In this document: positions 32,510 through 41,795 of the stretch, one piece after another
Layout: each line of letters starts with the position of its first letter
Position numbering within the stretch: the first letter of the stretch is position 1
DNA from: CALUOB01 sp944322305
GTDB taxonomy: Bacteria > Actinomycetota > Coriobacteriia > Coriobacteriales > Coriobacteriaceae
Assembly (NCBI GenBank): GCA_963931605.1
Contig: OZ007031.1
Location: 1,302,001 to 1,366,000 of the forward strand
DNA: 64,000 bases
Reading direction: 5' to 3'
Position numbers and translations under genes: made by a program
The notes under the pieces: model-generated
Told to the model about the DNA's origin: nothing
Databases searched by the model: none
What the model saw: only the letters and a program-made list of their open reading frames with translations

Positions 32510-32650
32510 AACCTCGGACTTAAAGTGCACATCACGCTGGGCCACGCAAGTAAACCCGCGCGCCGCACCTCCCCTACCTCGTAATAGTTTCACGTAACAG
32601 GGCTGTCTACTTGGCAGGGCTGTGATGTTGTGCACTTTAAGTCCGAGGTT
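32510..32650. repeat. 21-bp perfect inverted repeat around 99 bp
   Basis: The arms at 32510-32530 and 32630-32650 are exact reverse complements over 21 bp (starting AACCTCGGACTTAAAG). ATCAC after the left arm is matched by GTGAT before the right arm. It lies between the repeat-protein gene and the rlmD-like gene on the same strand. It has the form of a very small mobile element or a transcript-end structure; no target duplication is obvious. Confidence 0.7.
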
Positions 32651-32740
32651 CGCATGCCAGCTGGCTCAGAAACGCCGATACGGTAAAGTTGCATACCAAG
32701 TTGACCAAAACGCACCGCCGGGTAATCGCAAGGAGCAGCC

Positions 32741-34258
32741 GTGAGCAAACACGTGGCCAAGAAGTTGGAAAAGCAGCGCAAACGCGAGGCACGTGAGGCC
32801 GCGACGCGCAAGGCGGCCGAGGGGCGCCCCGGCGGCGCGGCGCGCAAGCGCGGCGCCGCCGCACATGGCGCAGAGAGCTCCCGCGGCGGCTTTGGCACGC
32901 GCACGCACAGCGGCAAGCGGCCGCACGGCGCAAACGCGCAGCATGGCAGCACAGGCCGCAGCGCAAACACCGCATCTCGCCGCACCGACGGCGGCTGCCC
33001 GACACAACGTCGCGCGTCGGGCAACCCCGCGCACGGTAAGCGCGGTGGGCGCCCGCAAGCCGCGCCCCGCCCGCGTCGCGCCTCGGGCATCTGCCCCATT
33101 GCGCACGAGTGCGGCGGCTGCGCGCTTATAGCCCAGGCCTACCCCGTGCAGCTTGAGCGCAAGCAAGCCGCCATGGAAAAGCTGTTCGCCCCCTACGCGG
33201 AACAGCTCGGCTGCGTCATCGACCCCATCGCCGGCATGGAGAAGCCGCTGGGTTACCGGCACAAAGCGGCGACGCCGTTTGCGCCCGGCAAGGGTGGCAC
33301 GGTGCTGGCCGGCTTTTACGCCGCTGGCACGCACCGCATCGTGCCGTGCGCAAGCTGCCCGGTCGAGGCAGCCGGCGCGCGCGAGATCCTCAACGGCGTG
33401 GCGCGCGTGGCCGAAGAGCTGGGCATCAAGGCCTACAACGAGGACACGCACCGCGGCCTGCTGCGCCACGCGGTGCTGCGCCTGGGCTGGCGCACGCGCG
33501 AAGGCATGCTCACGCTGGTAACCAACGGCCAGGAGCTCCCCCGCGAGCGCGAGCTGGCCGAGCGCCTGCAAGCCCTCAGCCCGCGCATCACCTGCCTGGC
33601 GCACAACGTGAACCAGCGCCCGGGCAACGCCATCCTCGGTGCCGAAACCCGCATCCTCGCCGGTGCCTCGCGCATGCGCGACAAGCTCCTGAGCTGCACG
33701 TTTGAGATCTCGCCCACCGCGTTTTACCAAACCAACCCCGCGCAGACCGAGGTGCTGTACAGCCTCGCCATCGCCGGCGCCGAGCTGTGCGACGGCGACA
33801 CCGTGGTGGACGCCTACTGCGGCAGCGGCACCATCGGCATCTGTGCGGCAACCGCGGCGCGCGAGGCAGGCGGGCGCATCAGGCTCGTGGGCGTCGAGCG
33901 CACACCGGAGGCCATCGAGGACGCCAAGCGCAACGCCGAGCTCAACGACGTAGCGCAGGACGCCGCGTTCATCGACGAGGACGCGACCAGCGCCATGCAG
34001 CGCGCCGCGCGCGACGGCAAGCGCGCAGACGTGGTGATCATGGACCCGCCGCGCGCCGGCGCCACGCCGGCGTTCCTGCAAAGCGCCGCCGCGCTGGAGC
34101 CGCGCCGCATCATATATGTAAGCTGCAACCCGCAGACGCAGGTGCGCGACTTCTATCTGCTCGCCGGCCACGGCTACCGGCCCGCGCGCGTCACACCCGT
34201 TGACATGTTCCCGCACACCGAGCATGTTGAGACGGTCGCAGTGCTCGAGCGGGCCTGA
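32741..34258 (+). CDS. RlmD/RumA-type 23S rRNA (uracil-5)-methyltransferase
   Basis: A 505-residue RNA methyltransferase that uses S-adenosylmethionine to convert uridine to 5-methyluridine in 23S rRNA. Residues 1-115 are a very basic Arg/Lys/Ala/Gly-rich extension, probably RNA-binding and not usual in the family. The iron-sulfur cysteines follow in CPIAHECGGC (118-127) and CASC. The SAM-binding core has VVDAYCGSGTIGI, then DVVIMDPPRAG, the catalytic Cys in VSCNPQT and MFPHTEHVE at the end. The start is GTG 32741 after AAGGAGC. Which uridine is modified (1939 or 747) cannot be decided here. Confidence 0.92.
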   Translation: MSKHVAKKLEKQRKREAREAATRKAAEGRPGGAARKRGAAAHGAESSRGGFGTRTHSGKRPHGANAQHGSTGRSANTASRRTDGGCPTQRRASGNPAHGKRGGRPQAAPRPRRASGICPIAHECGGCALIAQAYPVQLERKQAAMEKLFAPYAEQLGCVIDPIAGMEKPLGYRHKAATPFAPGKGGTVLAGFYAAGTHRIVPCASCPVEAAGAREILNGVARVAEELGIKAYNEDTHRGLLRHAVLRLGWRTREGMLTLVTNGQELPRERELAERLQALSPRITCLAHNVNQRPGNAILGAETRILAGASRMRDKLLSCTFEISPTAFYQTNPAQTEVLYSLAIAGAELCDGDTVVDAYCGSGTIGICAATAAREAGGRIRLVGVERTPEAIEDAKRNAELNDVAQDAAFIDEDATSAMQRAARDGKRADVVIMDPPRAGATPAFLQSAAALEPRRIIYVSCNPQTQVRDFYLLAGHGYRPARVTPVDMFPHTEHVETVAVLERA

Positions 34259-34303
34259 CACGCCGCCGCGCAGCACGGCCGCGGGAGCGCGAATCCCGCG
34301 CCA

Positions 34304-35632
34304 TCACGCCGAGAAGCTCCACAGCCCCGCGCACTGGTCCAGCACGCGGTCCATGTCCCACGTCTCGCCGCTGCGCTTGGCGCTGTTGGGGTCGTGCACC
34401 ACGAGCCGGCCGCTCTCGTCCAGGCCCGCCAGCACGATGAAGTGCCCCGTGGTGGTGAAGTCCCCGGGTCGCACGCTGGCGATGACAGGCCGGCCCGCCG
34501 CGAGCTCGGCGGTGACGGACTCCGCGTCAGCCGGCACCTCGGAAGCGTTAAGCCCCAGTTCAGCGGCTCCGTCGGTCATGAACGCCCAAGCCGTCATGCC
34601 GTCCGAGACGTAACCGTGCTGCTCGGAAAAGCGGCACATGGCGGCCGGGTCCAAGTCGGTGCGGCCAGTGAGAAACACGTAAACCATGCTCAGGCAGGTG
34701 GGGCCGCAGCCGGCCTCGCCCACCGTAGAGCCGGCGTAGGGCTCGGAGGCCCACTGCCGGTCGGTTTGGTACAGAAACGGCATCTGGCCCTGGCGCCACG
34801 CGCTTTGCGGCGTACTCTCAGGCGCCACCTCGCCAAACACCGCGACGCCGCCCGGCAGTCCCGTGCGCGCGTTGGCGTTGAGCACCACCAGCATGATCGC
34901 GCCGAACACGGCCACGCAGCACGCCACCACGGCGACCGCGCGCACGCGGGGGCTGGGCTTGCGCGAGAAGCGCAGCTGGCGCGCCGGCACCCCGCGCGGG
35001 CGAGAAGAGCGGGCATGCGGAGCCCCGGAGCGCTGCGACAGCGAGTCTGCAGCGTATGTGCCCTGCGACGGGTACGCCGCGCCATATCCCCGCGAAAAGC
35101 CGGAGCCACCATGCGCCCGTGACGTGGACAATGCCTCGCGCGAGTGCGGGGCGGGTGGCGCGCTGTTTGCCCGCAGACAGGCGTCGCCGGAAGCGCCCTG
35201 CGCCTGAGCCCCGCGCGGAGCCTCACGCGCTTGCGGCGCTGTCGGGGCGGCGTTCGCTCGCAGGTTGCCTGCGGCCGCGCCAACCCGCGGTGCACGGGCC
35301 GCGCCGACCGACCGCGCACCGGCGTGGCCCCGCGCGCTCAGGCGACGCACCGCAGCGGAAAGTCCGCGTGCGGAAAGGGCGCCCGTCCTGATGGGCTGCG
35401 CCCCCGCATACGGATTTGCGCGCACGGCCGGATTTGAAGGTACGGCCGCTTTTGCGTGCGCAGCCGATTTTGCGCGTGCAGCCGCCGAAGAGACCACAGC
35501 GAAGCCCGCGGGCGCGTCCGCCCGCCTTCCGCCACGCTGACCTGCGCCTTCCCCAAAATCCCCCGGCCGCGCGGCACGCCGCGGAAAACCGTCCGCCCCG
35601 GCACCCGCACCCGTGCCCGTCCGCACCACCAT
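34304..35632 (-). CDS. Membrane-anchored C39-like cysteine peptidase
   Basis: A 442-residue protein. Residues 1-229 form a low-complexity Ala/Arg/Pro/Gly segment, then one membrane helix (about 230-251), then a papain-fold peptidase domain of the C39-like type: EAGCGPTCLSM with the catalytic Cys at 309, TTGHFIVLAG with the His, and HDPNS. The active domain faces outwards if the basic segment stays inside. The ATG at 35632 is chosen for its GGGGAGGGG site; an earlier ATG 25 codons upstream has none. Such domains process peptides or serve as surface hydrolases; no exporter is adjacent. It converges with the rlmD-like gene. Confidence 0.82.
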   Translation of the reverse strand: MVVRTGTGAGAGADGFPRRAARPGDFGEGAGQRGGRRADAPAGFAVVSSAAARAKSAAHAKAAVPSNPAVRANPYAGAQPIRTGALSARGLSAAVRRLSARGHAGARSVGAARAPRVGAAAGNLRANAAPTAPQAREAPRGAQAQGASGDACLRANSAPPAPHSREALSTSRAHGGSGFSRGYGAAYPSQGTYAADSLSQRSGAPHARSSRPRGVPARQLRFSRKPSPRVRAVAVVACCVAVFGAIMLVVLNANARTGLPGGVAVFGEVAPESTPQSAWRQGQMPFLYQTDRQWASEPYAGSTVGEAGCGPTCLSMVYVFLTGRTDLDPAAMCRFSEQHGYVSDGMTAWAFMTDGAAELGLNASEVPADAESVTAELAAGRPVIASVRPGDFTTTGHFIVLAGLDESGRLVVHDPNSAKRSGETWDMDRVLDQCAGLWSFSA

Positions 35633-35896
35633 GAGCCCCTCCCCGGCACGCCGTCCCGCAAAGCCCGGGACGCGGCGTTTATCGCACACGTTTTCGTACG
35701 GTCCCACGGTACCGCGCGGCTCCTTAAGGCAGCCTTAACGGATGGTGACGCTTTTCTTACAACGGGGGCGCCGCGCGGACGCGACGCGCGCAGCGGGGCG
35801 CAACGCGGCCGCAACGCGTCCGCGCGAACGGGTATGCTAGAAACCAACGCATCGCCGGCGCGCCGCAGGCGCCGGCACCCAGACCAAGGAGCACCC

Positions 35897-36802
35897 ATGA
35901 GCCAAGCCAACAACACGCCCGCTGCCAACCCCTCGGCAGCCCAGCCCCCGGCAGCCCCCGCGCGCAAGCCCGGCGCCCCGGCAACCATCGTGGTGATCGG
36001 CGCCCTGCAGCAAGAGGTGAACCTCATCCGCGAGGAGCTCGCGGACGCATCCGCGCGCACCGACACCATGGGGGAGGTGGTTCTCGGCACCTACGCAAAC
36101 GCGCAGGTAGCCGCCACCGTTGCCGGCATGGGAACGGTCAACGCCGCCGCAGCCACCCAGCACATGATCGACGCCTACGCCCCCCAAGCGGTGATCTTCT
36201 CCGGCATCGCCGGCGGCCTCAACCCCGCGCTGCACATTGCCGACGTGGTGGTCGGCCGCACGCTGCGCTACACCGACACCGACAACGCGCTCATCGCCGA
36301 GTCCGCCCCCGGGCTCGAGGAGTTTTCCAGCACGCCCGCGCTGGTTTCGCTTGCCGAGCAGGCGCTTGTCGCCCGCGGCTACGAGCAGATTCCGCCCGCA
36401 GCCTCCAACGCCGCCGAAGGCCCCAGCGCCTACCTGGCCGGTTTGGATAAGAAGAGCCCCAGCTACGGCGGCCGCCAGGACGCCGAGTCCCCCGCCGCCC
36501 CTGCCGCTCCCGAGCCCCAGCGCTTCCTCACCGGCTGCGTTGCCACGGGCAACCGCTTCGTCACCGGCGCCGAGCTGCGCGGGCGCGCCCTCGAGCAGAC
36601 GCACGGCGACTGCGCCGAGATGGAGGGCGCGGCCATCGCGCACGTCTGCGCGCGCAACGGCGTAGACTGCCTGGTGTTGCGGGCCATCTCGGACAACTGC
36701 GACGAGGCGTACGACGCGTTCAGCGCCCGCCGCTTCGACATCGCGGAGTACGCGCGCAGCGCCTCGGCCCTGGTGCTGGACATCATCAGCCGGATGGCGT
36801 AG
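35897..36802 (+). CDS. mtnN: 5'-methylthioadenosine/S-adenosylhomocysteine nucleosidase-like protein
   Basis: A 301-residue nucleoside phosphorylase-fold enzyme. MtnN cleaves adenine from methylthioadenosine and S-adenosylhomocysteine in methyl-cycle recycling. The fold markers are IGALQQEVNLI (34-44), FSGIAGGLNP, the CAEMEGAAIAHVC with the ligand-binding Glu, and VLRAISDNCDE with the catalytic Asp. An insertion of about 50 residues (around 160-215), rich in Ala, Pro and Ser, separates the two halves, and residues 1-28 are an extra Ala/Pro tail. The ATG at 35897 follows AAGGAGCACC. Divergent from the C39-like gene. Confidence 0.88.
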   Translation: MSQANNTPAANPSAAQPPAAPARKPGAPATIVVIGALQQEVNLIREELADASARTDTMGEVVLGTYANAQVAATVAGMGTVNAAAATQHMIDAYAPQAVIFSGIAGGLNPALHIADVVVGRTLRYTDTDNALIAESAPGLEEFSSTPALVSLAEQALVARGYEQIPPAASNAAEGPSAYLAGLDKKSPSYGGRQDAESPAAPAAPEPQRFLTGCVATGNRFVTGAELRGRALEQTHGDCAEMEGAAIAHVCARNGVDCLVLRAISDNCDEAYDAFSARRFDIAEYARSASALVLDIISRMA

Positions 36803-36931
36803 GGAAGCGCCGATCAAAGCATGCCGCGCCCCCGCGCGCCCGTGTGGCGAGCGCCTGGGCCCTCACGCTGTGTCGACGCACCACCAGCGGCGTGCGCTTC
36901 TCGTGATGCGGTGCGGAGCGCGCGTTTGCGC

Positions 36932-36940
36932 TGGTATACT
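36932..36940 (+). promoter_or_regulatory. Extended -10 box upstream of engB
   Basis: TGGTATACT is an extended -10 (TGn plus TATACT) with no good -35. It gives engB a 250-nt leader that is GC-rich and contains repeated GCAGCGCCGGGTG-type words at about 36,976 and 37,040. I see no other element in 36,803-37,190. Confidence 0.45.
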
Positions 36941-37190
36941 TACCTGCCGAGAAAACCCGCCGGCGCCTGGGCTGCGCAGCGCCGGGTGTCGGCTTGTCGG
37001 CGACCTTGCGGCGGCCGGACCACGCAGCTGCCCGCGCACCGCAGCGCCGGGTGCCGGCCCTCCTGCGCGCCGCGTCTGCCGGCGCACCGCAGCCGGTGTC
37101 CCGCAGCGCCCGGCGCCTCCGCAACGCCAGGCGCCCGCGGCAGCCCGTTCGCGCTTCTCGCCCACCAGCGGCAACCCCGATTGGAGACCC

Positions 37191-37784
37191 ATGCCCGCCA
37201 TCAACTTCCGCGCGGCCCGCTTCGAGGCCGCCTACGGCACCGCCAAGCAGCTGCCCGAGTCCACGCGCCCCGAAGTGGTGTTTGCCGGCCGCTCCAACGT
37301 GGGCAAGTCGTCGCTGCTCAACAAGCTGTTCGGGCGCAAGAGCCTAGCCAAGGTATCAAGCAAACCAGGCAAAACGGCCACCATCAACTTCTACGACGTG
37401 GACGGCCTGCACCTGGTCGACCTGCCCGGCTACGGCTACGCGCGCGTGAGCCATGCCGAGCGCGCCCGCTGGGACGAGCTCATCGGCGGGTACTTCGACC
37501 AAGAGCGCAGCTTCAACCTGGTCGTGGCGCTCGTGGACATCCGCCACGAGGCGCAGAAGCTCGACGTGCAGATGGTTGAGTTCCTCAAAGAGGAGGGCCT
37601 GCCGTTCATCATTGCGCTGACCAAGGCCGACAAGCTCAGCCGCGGCAAGCGCCTGCAGCAGCGCAGCGCCATCGCCAAGCAGCTGGGGCTCAAGGCCAGC
37701 CAGTTCGTCATCACCTCGAGCGAGGACGGCACCGGCATCGACGAGCTCAAGAGTCACATCGCCGAGGCCACGCTCGAAGAGTAG
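37191..37784 (+). CDS. engB: Ribosome-biogenesis GTPase EngB/YsxC
   Basis: A 197-residue GTPase needed for large-subunit ribosome assembly. All G motifs are present: GRSNVGKSS (33-41), the KPGKT switch (58-62), DLPG (77-80), TKAD near 146 and SSEDG. The length is typical. The ATG at 37191 is preceded by TTGGAGACCC. It lies alone with a long leader and ends before a large inverted repeat shared with the convergent pflA gene. Confidence 0.96.
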   Translation: MPAINFRAARFEAAYGTAKQLPESTRPEVVFAGRSNVGKSSLLNKLFGRKSLAKVSSKPGKTATINFYDVDGLHLVDLPGYGYARVSHAERARWDELIGGYFDQERSFNLVVALVDIRHEAQKLDVQMVEFLKEEGLPFIIALTKADKLSRGKRLQQRSAIAKQLGLKASQFVITSSEDGTGIDELKSHIAEATLEE

Positions 37785-37862
37785 CCGCCGCGCTGGACGC
37801 CGCGCTGCAAGCGCAACGCCGCGCTTATCGCACAGAACCGCAGGCAACTGCAGGCAGCACTG

Positions 37863-37934
37863 AAGATCCAAGCAGATATTGCACGTTTCGGAGCCAAAAA
37901 CAGGCGCGAAGTGTGCAATGTCTGCTTGGATCTT
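37863..37934. terminator. 22-bp inverted repeat between convergent engB and pflA
   Basis: The arms at 37863-37884 and 37913-37934 (beginning AAGATCCAAGCAGA) pair over 22 bp with one G-U position and a 28-nt loop. The position between two convergent genes suggests a bidirectional terminator, though no T-run is seen. Confidence 0.6.
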
Positions 37935-37978
37935 GTAACGGAGCGGGCGCGGCAGGTGCGGTGAGCGCTCCGAATGCG

Positions 37979-38995
37979 CTAGCTTCGCGTGCGGGCTCGC
38001 CTCATCGCGCGGAGAACGGCGGCGCGGAGCTCGGGCATACGGGCCTTGTCCATCTGCGGCACGCCCTCAAGCGGGTACGGAATGCCCAGCTTCTCGTATT
38101 TCGCCACGCCCATGGTGTGGTACGGCAGCATCTCGAGCCCCACCACGTTGCGCCACGGGGCGATAAGCTCGCCCAGGCGCTCGCACTCCTCGACCGTGTC
38201 GGTGATGCCGGGCACCACCACGTGGCGGATAACCACCGGCGTGCCGCGGCGCGCCAGCTCGTTGCCGAAGGCCAGGATGCGCTCGGGGCTGCGGCCCGTG
38301 AGGCGGCGGTGTCCCTCGGGGTCGGCGTGCTTGATGTCGAGAAGCACCAGGTCGGTTTCGGACAGCAGCAGCTCGAAGCGCTCCGGATGCGCCGGGTCGT
38401 ACGCATAGCCGCAGGTGTCAAGGCAGGTATGCACAGGAGCCGAGACGAGCGGACGCACAGGAGCGGAAGCGGAGGCCCGGGGTGCCGGCGCGCAGCCGTC
38501 GGTGCCGGCCAGCCCCGATGCCGCGGGAGCGCAAGCGGCGGCCGCGCGCCCCTCGCCCGGTGCGAACGCGGGCGCAGCCGGTGCGGCGGCATCCGTAGCC
38601 GCAGCGGCATCCGCGGCCGCGGCGCCAGCGTCCGACGCCGCAGCGCCACCTGCCACCGGATCCTTGCCGTGCATGACCGCGAAGAGCTGTCCTGTGAACT
38701 CCGGCTGCAGCAGCGGCTCGCCGCCCGTTACCGTGATGCCGCCGTTTTTGTAGAAGGCGCGGTTGGCCTCGAAGCGCTCGGCCACCTGCTCAACGGTAAG
38801 CCGCTCGCCGGCGTTGACCTCCCAGGTGTCGGGGTTGTGGCAGTAAGCGCAGCGCATGGGGCAGCCCTGCAGAAACACCACGAGCCGAATACCCGGCCCG
38901 TCCACCGTCCCCATCGTCTCGAGCGAGTGCGTCCGCGCCACCGCGTAGCGCGACGACGTCTCGCCGCCGATCTCCGTGAGCTCAACTGTGGCCAT
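37979..38995 (-). CDS. pflA: Pyruvate formate-lyase activating enzyme
   Basis: A 338-residue radical SAM enzyme that makes the glycyl radical on pyruvate formate-lyase under anaerobic conditions. The cluster motif CPMRCAYC (45-52), GGITVTGGEPLLQ (85-97) and the C-terminal LPYHTMG are intact. Homologues are about 245-270 residues long; the extra length here is an Ala-rich insertion at about 111-186, between the GGEP strand and the LDTCGY strand. The ATG at 38995 is preferred to the GTG two codons upstream because AAGGGG is then 5 nt away. No pflB is in the window. Confidence 0.93.
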   Translation of the reverse strand: MATVELTEIGGETSSRYAVARTHSLETMGTVDGPGIRLVVFLQGCPMRCAYCHNPDTWEVNAGERLTVEQVAERFEANRAFYKNGGITVTGGEPLLQPEFTGQLFAVMHGKDPVAGGAAASDAGAAAADAAAATDAAAPAAPAFAPGEGRAAAACAPAASGLAGTDGCAPAPRASASAPVRPLVSAPVHTCLDTCGYAYDPAHPERFELLLSETDLVLLDIKHADPEGHRRLTGRSPERILAFGNELARRGTPVVIRHVVVPGITDTVEECERLGELIAPWRNVVGLEMLPYHTMGVAKYEKLGIPYPLEGVPQMDKARMPELRAAVLRAMRRARTRS

Positions 38996-39150
38996 CGGCA
39001 CCCCTTACCGTAAAAGCTTGCCTAACGAGTAACATAATCGCCCCACCATTTTACCCCGGAGCCCACCGCGCAACGCGGCAAGCTTGCGAAAGCAAGCAAC
39101 GCCCCGCCGCTCTGTGCGACAATCTCCTCAAGCATATGCGAGGAGGAATC

Positions 39151-40071
39151 ATGCCCATAGAGAACGTTGCGATCATCGGCAAAGGGGCTATCGGCCTGTT
39201 GCACGGCACCGTCATAGCCCAGCACCTGGGGCAAGACGCCGTGCGCTTCGTGATGGACGACGCGCGCTTTGCCCGCCACGCCGGCGAAACGCCCACGGTA
39301 AACGGCGCGCCGTGCACCATCCCCACCGTCCCCGCCAGCCAGGCCACCCCGGCCGACTTGGTCATTCTCGCTGTCAAGGCCACCGGGCTCGCGCAGGCGC
39401 TCGGCACCATGGTGCCGCTGGTGGGGCCGCGCACCCGCATCATGTCGCTCTTGAACGGCATCACCAGCGAGGAGCGCATCGCCGAGCGCTTCGGCTGGGA
39501 GCGCACGGTGCTCGCCATCACGCAGGGCATGGACGCCGTGTTCCTGAACGGCGCGCTCACCTACACCCACCCCGGCGAGATCCGCTTCGGCGCGGCGCCG
39601 AGCACCGCCCCCGGCGTGGTGGAGGACATCGCCGACTTCCTCGCCCGCGCGGGCATCGCCCACGCCGTTGAGCCCGACATCCGCCACCGCATGTGGGCCA
39701 AGCTCATGCTCAACGCCGGCATCAACCAGATCTGCATGGTGTACGGCGGCACGTACGGCAGCGCAAGCGAGCCGGACAGCGAGCAAAACCGCTCGTTCAT
39801 CGCCGCGATGCGCGAGGTTCTCGCCGTGGGCCGCGCCGAGGGCGTGGACCTGACCGAGGAGGACCTGGCGCAGATGGCCGCGCTCATCGCATCGCTCGAC
39901 CCTGACGGTATGCCCTCCATGGCGCAGGATCGCATCAACCGCCGCCCCACCGAGGTGGCGGAGTTCGCCGGCACGGTGATCCGCCTGGCCGAGAAGCACG
40001 GCATCCTCGTGCCGCAGAACCGCTGGCTCTACGAGCAGATCCGCGCGCTCGAGGCCTCCTTCCGCGCGTAA
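39151..40071 (+). CDS. panE: Ketopantoate reductase family protein (PanE/ApbA)
   Basis: A 306-residue NADPH-dependent reductase that, in the family's best-known role, makes pantoate for coenzyme A. The Rossmann motif GKGAIGLLHG (10-19) starts the protein; AVKATG (76-81) and the C-terminal MWAKLMLNAGINQ carrying the catalytic Lys, plus RPTEVAEFAG, identify the family. Many bacteria have paralogues with other 2-keto acid substrates, so panE is a family name here rather than a proven role. The ATG at 39151 has AGGAGG. It diverges from pflA and converges with hspR. Confidence 0.86.
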   Translation: MPIENVAIIGKGAIGLLHGTVIAQHLGQDAVRFVMDDARFARHAGETPTVNGAPCTIPTVPASQATPADLVILAVKATGLAQALGTMVPLVGPRTRIMSLLNGITSEERIAERFGWERTVLAITQGMDAVFLNGALTYTHPGEIRFGAAPSTAPGVVEDIADFLARAGIAHAVEPDIRHRMWAKLMLNAGINQICMVYGGTYGSASEPDSEQNRSFIAAMREVLAVGRAEGVDLTEEDLAQMAALIASLDPDGMPSMAQDRINRRPTEVAEFAGTVIRLAEKHGILVPQNRWLYEQIRALEASFRA

Positions 40072-40084
40072 ACGCACGCTAACG

Positions 40085-40142
40085 AAAAAAAGACGGGTAC
40101 GTTTGGCGTGCACCCGCAGCGCACCTGCCAAACGTACCCGTC
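40085..40142 (-). terminator. Terminator of the hspR end of the chaperone operon
   Basis: GACGGGTACGTTTGGC (40092-40107) and its exact reverse complement (40127-40142) make a 16-bp stem around 19 nt. On the minus strand seven Ts follow (40091-40085). It also lies 14 nt past the panE stop and can act in both directions. Confidence 0.85.
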
Positions 40143-40162
40143 CCCCATGGACGAAAAGCGCC

Positions 40163-40567
40163 TTACTTCCCGCCGAGCAGGCCCTTCAGCACGCTCTCGG
40201 CGTTGGAGCCGTCGTAGGGCGCCAGCGCGGTGATGCGCTTCTGCATGCGCAGCTCGTGCACCTCGTCCTCCAGACGGCGGTTCTCCTCGCGCAGCTTCTG
40301 CAGCTCGGTCTCGCGCTTCTCGGCGCGCTCGCGCATGTCGAGGATGCGCACCACGCCGGCCAGGTTGATGCCCTCGTCGGTGAGCTGGCCGATAAGCTCC
40401 AGGCGGTCGATGTCGTTTTGCGAGTACAGGCGCGTGTTGCCGCCCGAGCGCTGCGGGTTCACCAGCCCCTTCGACTCGTACACGCGCAGCGTCTGCGGGT
40501 GCATGCCCGTAAGCTCAGCCGCCACGCTGATCATGTACAGCGGCTTGTCTCTCCCCTGCTGGCTCAT
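40163..40567 (-). CDS. hspR: HspR heat-shock repressor (MerR family)
   Basis: A 134-residue MerR-type regulator. The N-terminal helix-turn-helix and wing read YMISVAAELTGMHPQTLRVYE, then GLVNPQRSGGNTRLYSQNDI; a coiled coil (80-112) follows. HspR binds HAIR sites and represses dnaK operons in actinobacteria, with DnaK as co-repressor. Its place as the last gene of dnaK-grpE-dnaJ-hspR is the classic actinobacterial layout. The ATG at 40567 lies after AGAGGGGCGAGGA. A 189-nt gap to dnaJ contains an 11-bp GC-rich hairpin at 40,713-40,748. Confidence 0.93.
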   Translation of the reverse strand: MSQQGRDKPLYMISVAAELTGMHPQTLRVYESKGLVNPQRSGGNTRLYSQNDIDRLELIGQLTDEGINLAGVVRILDMRERAEKRETELQKLREENRRLEDEVHELRMQKRITALAPYDGSNAESVLKGLLGGK

Positions 40568-40756
40568 GTCCTCGCCCCTCTCTTCTCCCGTTCTGCTTTT
40601 GCCAACCGCGCGCCGCCGCCTTGCAGCACCGCGTACCTGGGAAAAGAAGAACAATGCTTACGGCGCACGCCTGCGCGCCGTGTCCCCAGCGCCTTCCGGC
40701 GCCCTGCGTGTCGCGGCCGGCCAAGCGAAACGCCGCCTGGCCGGCCGCTCCAATCC

Positions 40757-41716
40757 TTACTTCGCGCGGAAGCGGTTCACCCGCGCGCGGTAGTCGCGCG
40801 TGTCCGCCTCCTCGAGCTCGCGCAGCTTGGTGCGCTCCTCGTCGGTAAGCGCCGTGGGCACCTCCACCTTCACGGTCACGAGCAAAGCGCCCGTGCGGCC
40901 GCGGTGCTTCACATCCGGCGCGCCCAGGTCCTTGAAGCGGAAGGTCTTGCCGCTCTGCGTGCCCGCCGGGATCTTCAGGCGCACGGCCGTGCCGCCGGGC
41001 GTGGGCACCTCGATCTGCGTGCCCAGCGCCGCCTCGTACACCGAGACGGGCAGCTCCATGGTCACGTCGGCGCCCTTGCGTTTGAACAGCGGGTGCTCGG
41101 CCACGCGCGTGGTGATGACCAAGTCGCCGCGCTCGCCGCCGTTCGCGCCGTACTCGCCGCGGCGCTTGTAGCGCAGCTTGCCGCCGTTGACCGCGCCAGC
41201 CGGCACGTTCACGGTGATGGTCTGCTGCTCGCCGGTGGACGGAACGCGGTAGGTGACCTTGCGCGTAACGCCGCGGAACGCGTCCTCGGCCGACACGTCG
41301 ATGCTCAGGCTGAGGTCGCTGCCCTTGCGGCTGCGCGTGCGCCCTGCGCCGCCCATGCCGCCGAAGCCCTGACCGCCGAAGCCCTGGGCCCAGTCGGTGC
41401 CAAACGCCCCCTCGCCGCGGAAGATGCTGTCGAAGATGTCGCCCCAGCCCTGGCCGCCGCCGGTGTAGGTGTAGGCGCCGCCGCCAGGCCCGTTGCCGCC
41501 CATGCCGAACATGAGCATCTGGTCGTACTCTTTGCGCTTGTCGGGATTGGAAAGCGTCTCGTACGCCTCGCTTATCTCCTTGAACTTCTGCTCGTCACCG
41601 CCCGCGTCGGGGTGGTACTTCTGCGCCAGCTTGTGAAACGCGGTCTTGATCTCCTTGTCGGAAGCATCGCGCGAAACGCCCAGCACGTCGTAAAAGGTCT
41701 TAGTTGCCTGCGGCAT
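40757..41716 (-). CDS. dnaJ: DnaJ-type co-chaperone without zinc finger
   Basis: A 319-residue J-protein that stimulates DnaK ATPase and hands over clients. The J domain (5-70) has the essential HPD in KYHPDAGG; a Gly/Phe-rich segment with GGQGFGGMGG follows, then the C-terminal substrate-binding domains (TRKVTYRVP, VPAGAVNGGKLRYKRRG, GTQSGKTFRFKDLG). The four CxxCxGxG zinc repeats of full DnaJ are missing, so it is of the CbpA/DnaJ2 kind. The ATG at 41716 follows GAGGGGAGG. It is separated from grpE by a terminator-like hairpin. Confidence 0.93.
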   Translation of the reverse strand: MPQATKTFYDVLGVSRDASDKEIKTAFHKLAQKYHPDAGGDEQKFKEISEAYETLSNPDKRKEYDQMLMFGMGGNGPGGGAYTYTGGGQGWGDIFDSIFRGEGAFGTDWAQGFGGQGFGGMGGAGRTRSRKGSDLSLSIDVSAEDAFRGVTRKVTYRVPSTGEQQTITVNVPAGAVNGGKLRYKRRGEYGANGGERGDLVITTRVAEHPLFKRKGADVTMELPVSVYEAALGTQIEVPTPGGTAVRLKIPAGTQSGKTFRFKDLGAPDVKHRGRTGALLVTVKVEVPTALTDEERTKLRELEEADTRDYRARVNRFRAK

Positions 41717-41795
41717 ACGGATCCGCCTCCCCTCTTGGTTGGTTGCTGTTGGCGCGCAGGCGTCTCGCAGCGCCTGTCTGCCTGCGCGCTTCTTG

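Noticed and set aside
31595..32635. Pro/Arg-rich frame on the minus strand over the 11-residue-repeat gene
   Set aside because: Mirror image of repeats on the other strand; the plus frame has a ribosome site and regular repeats.
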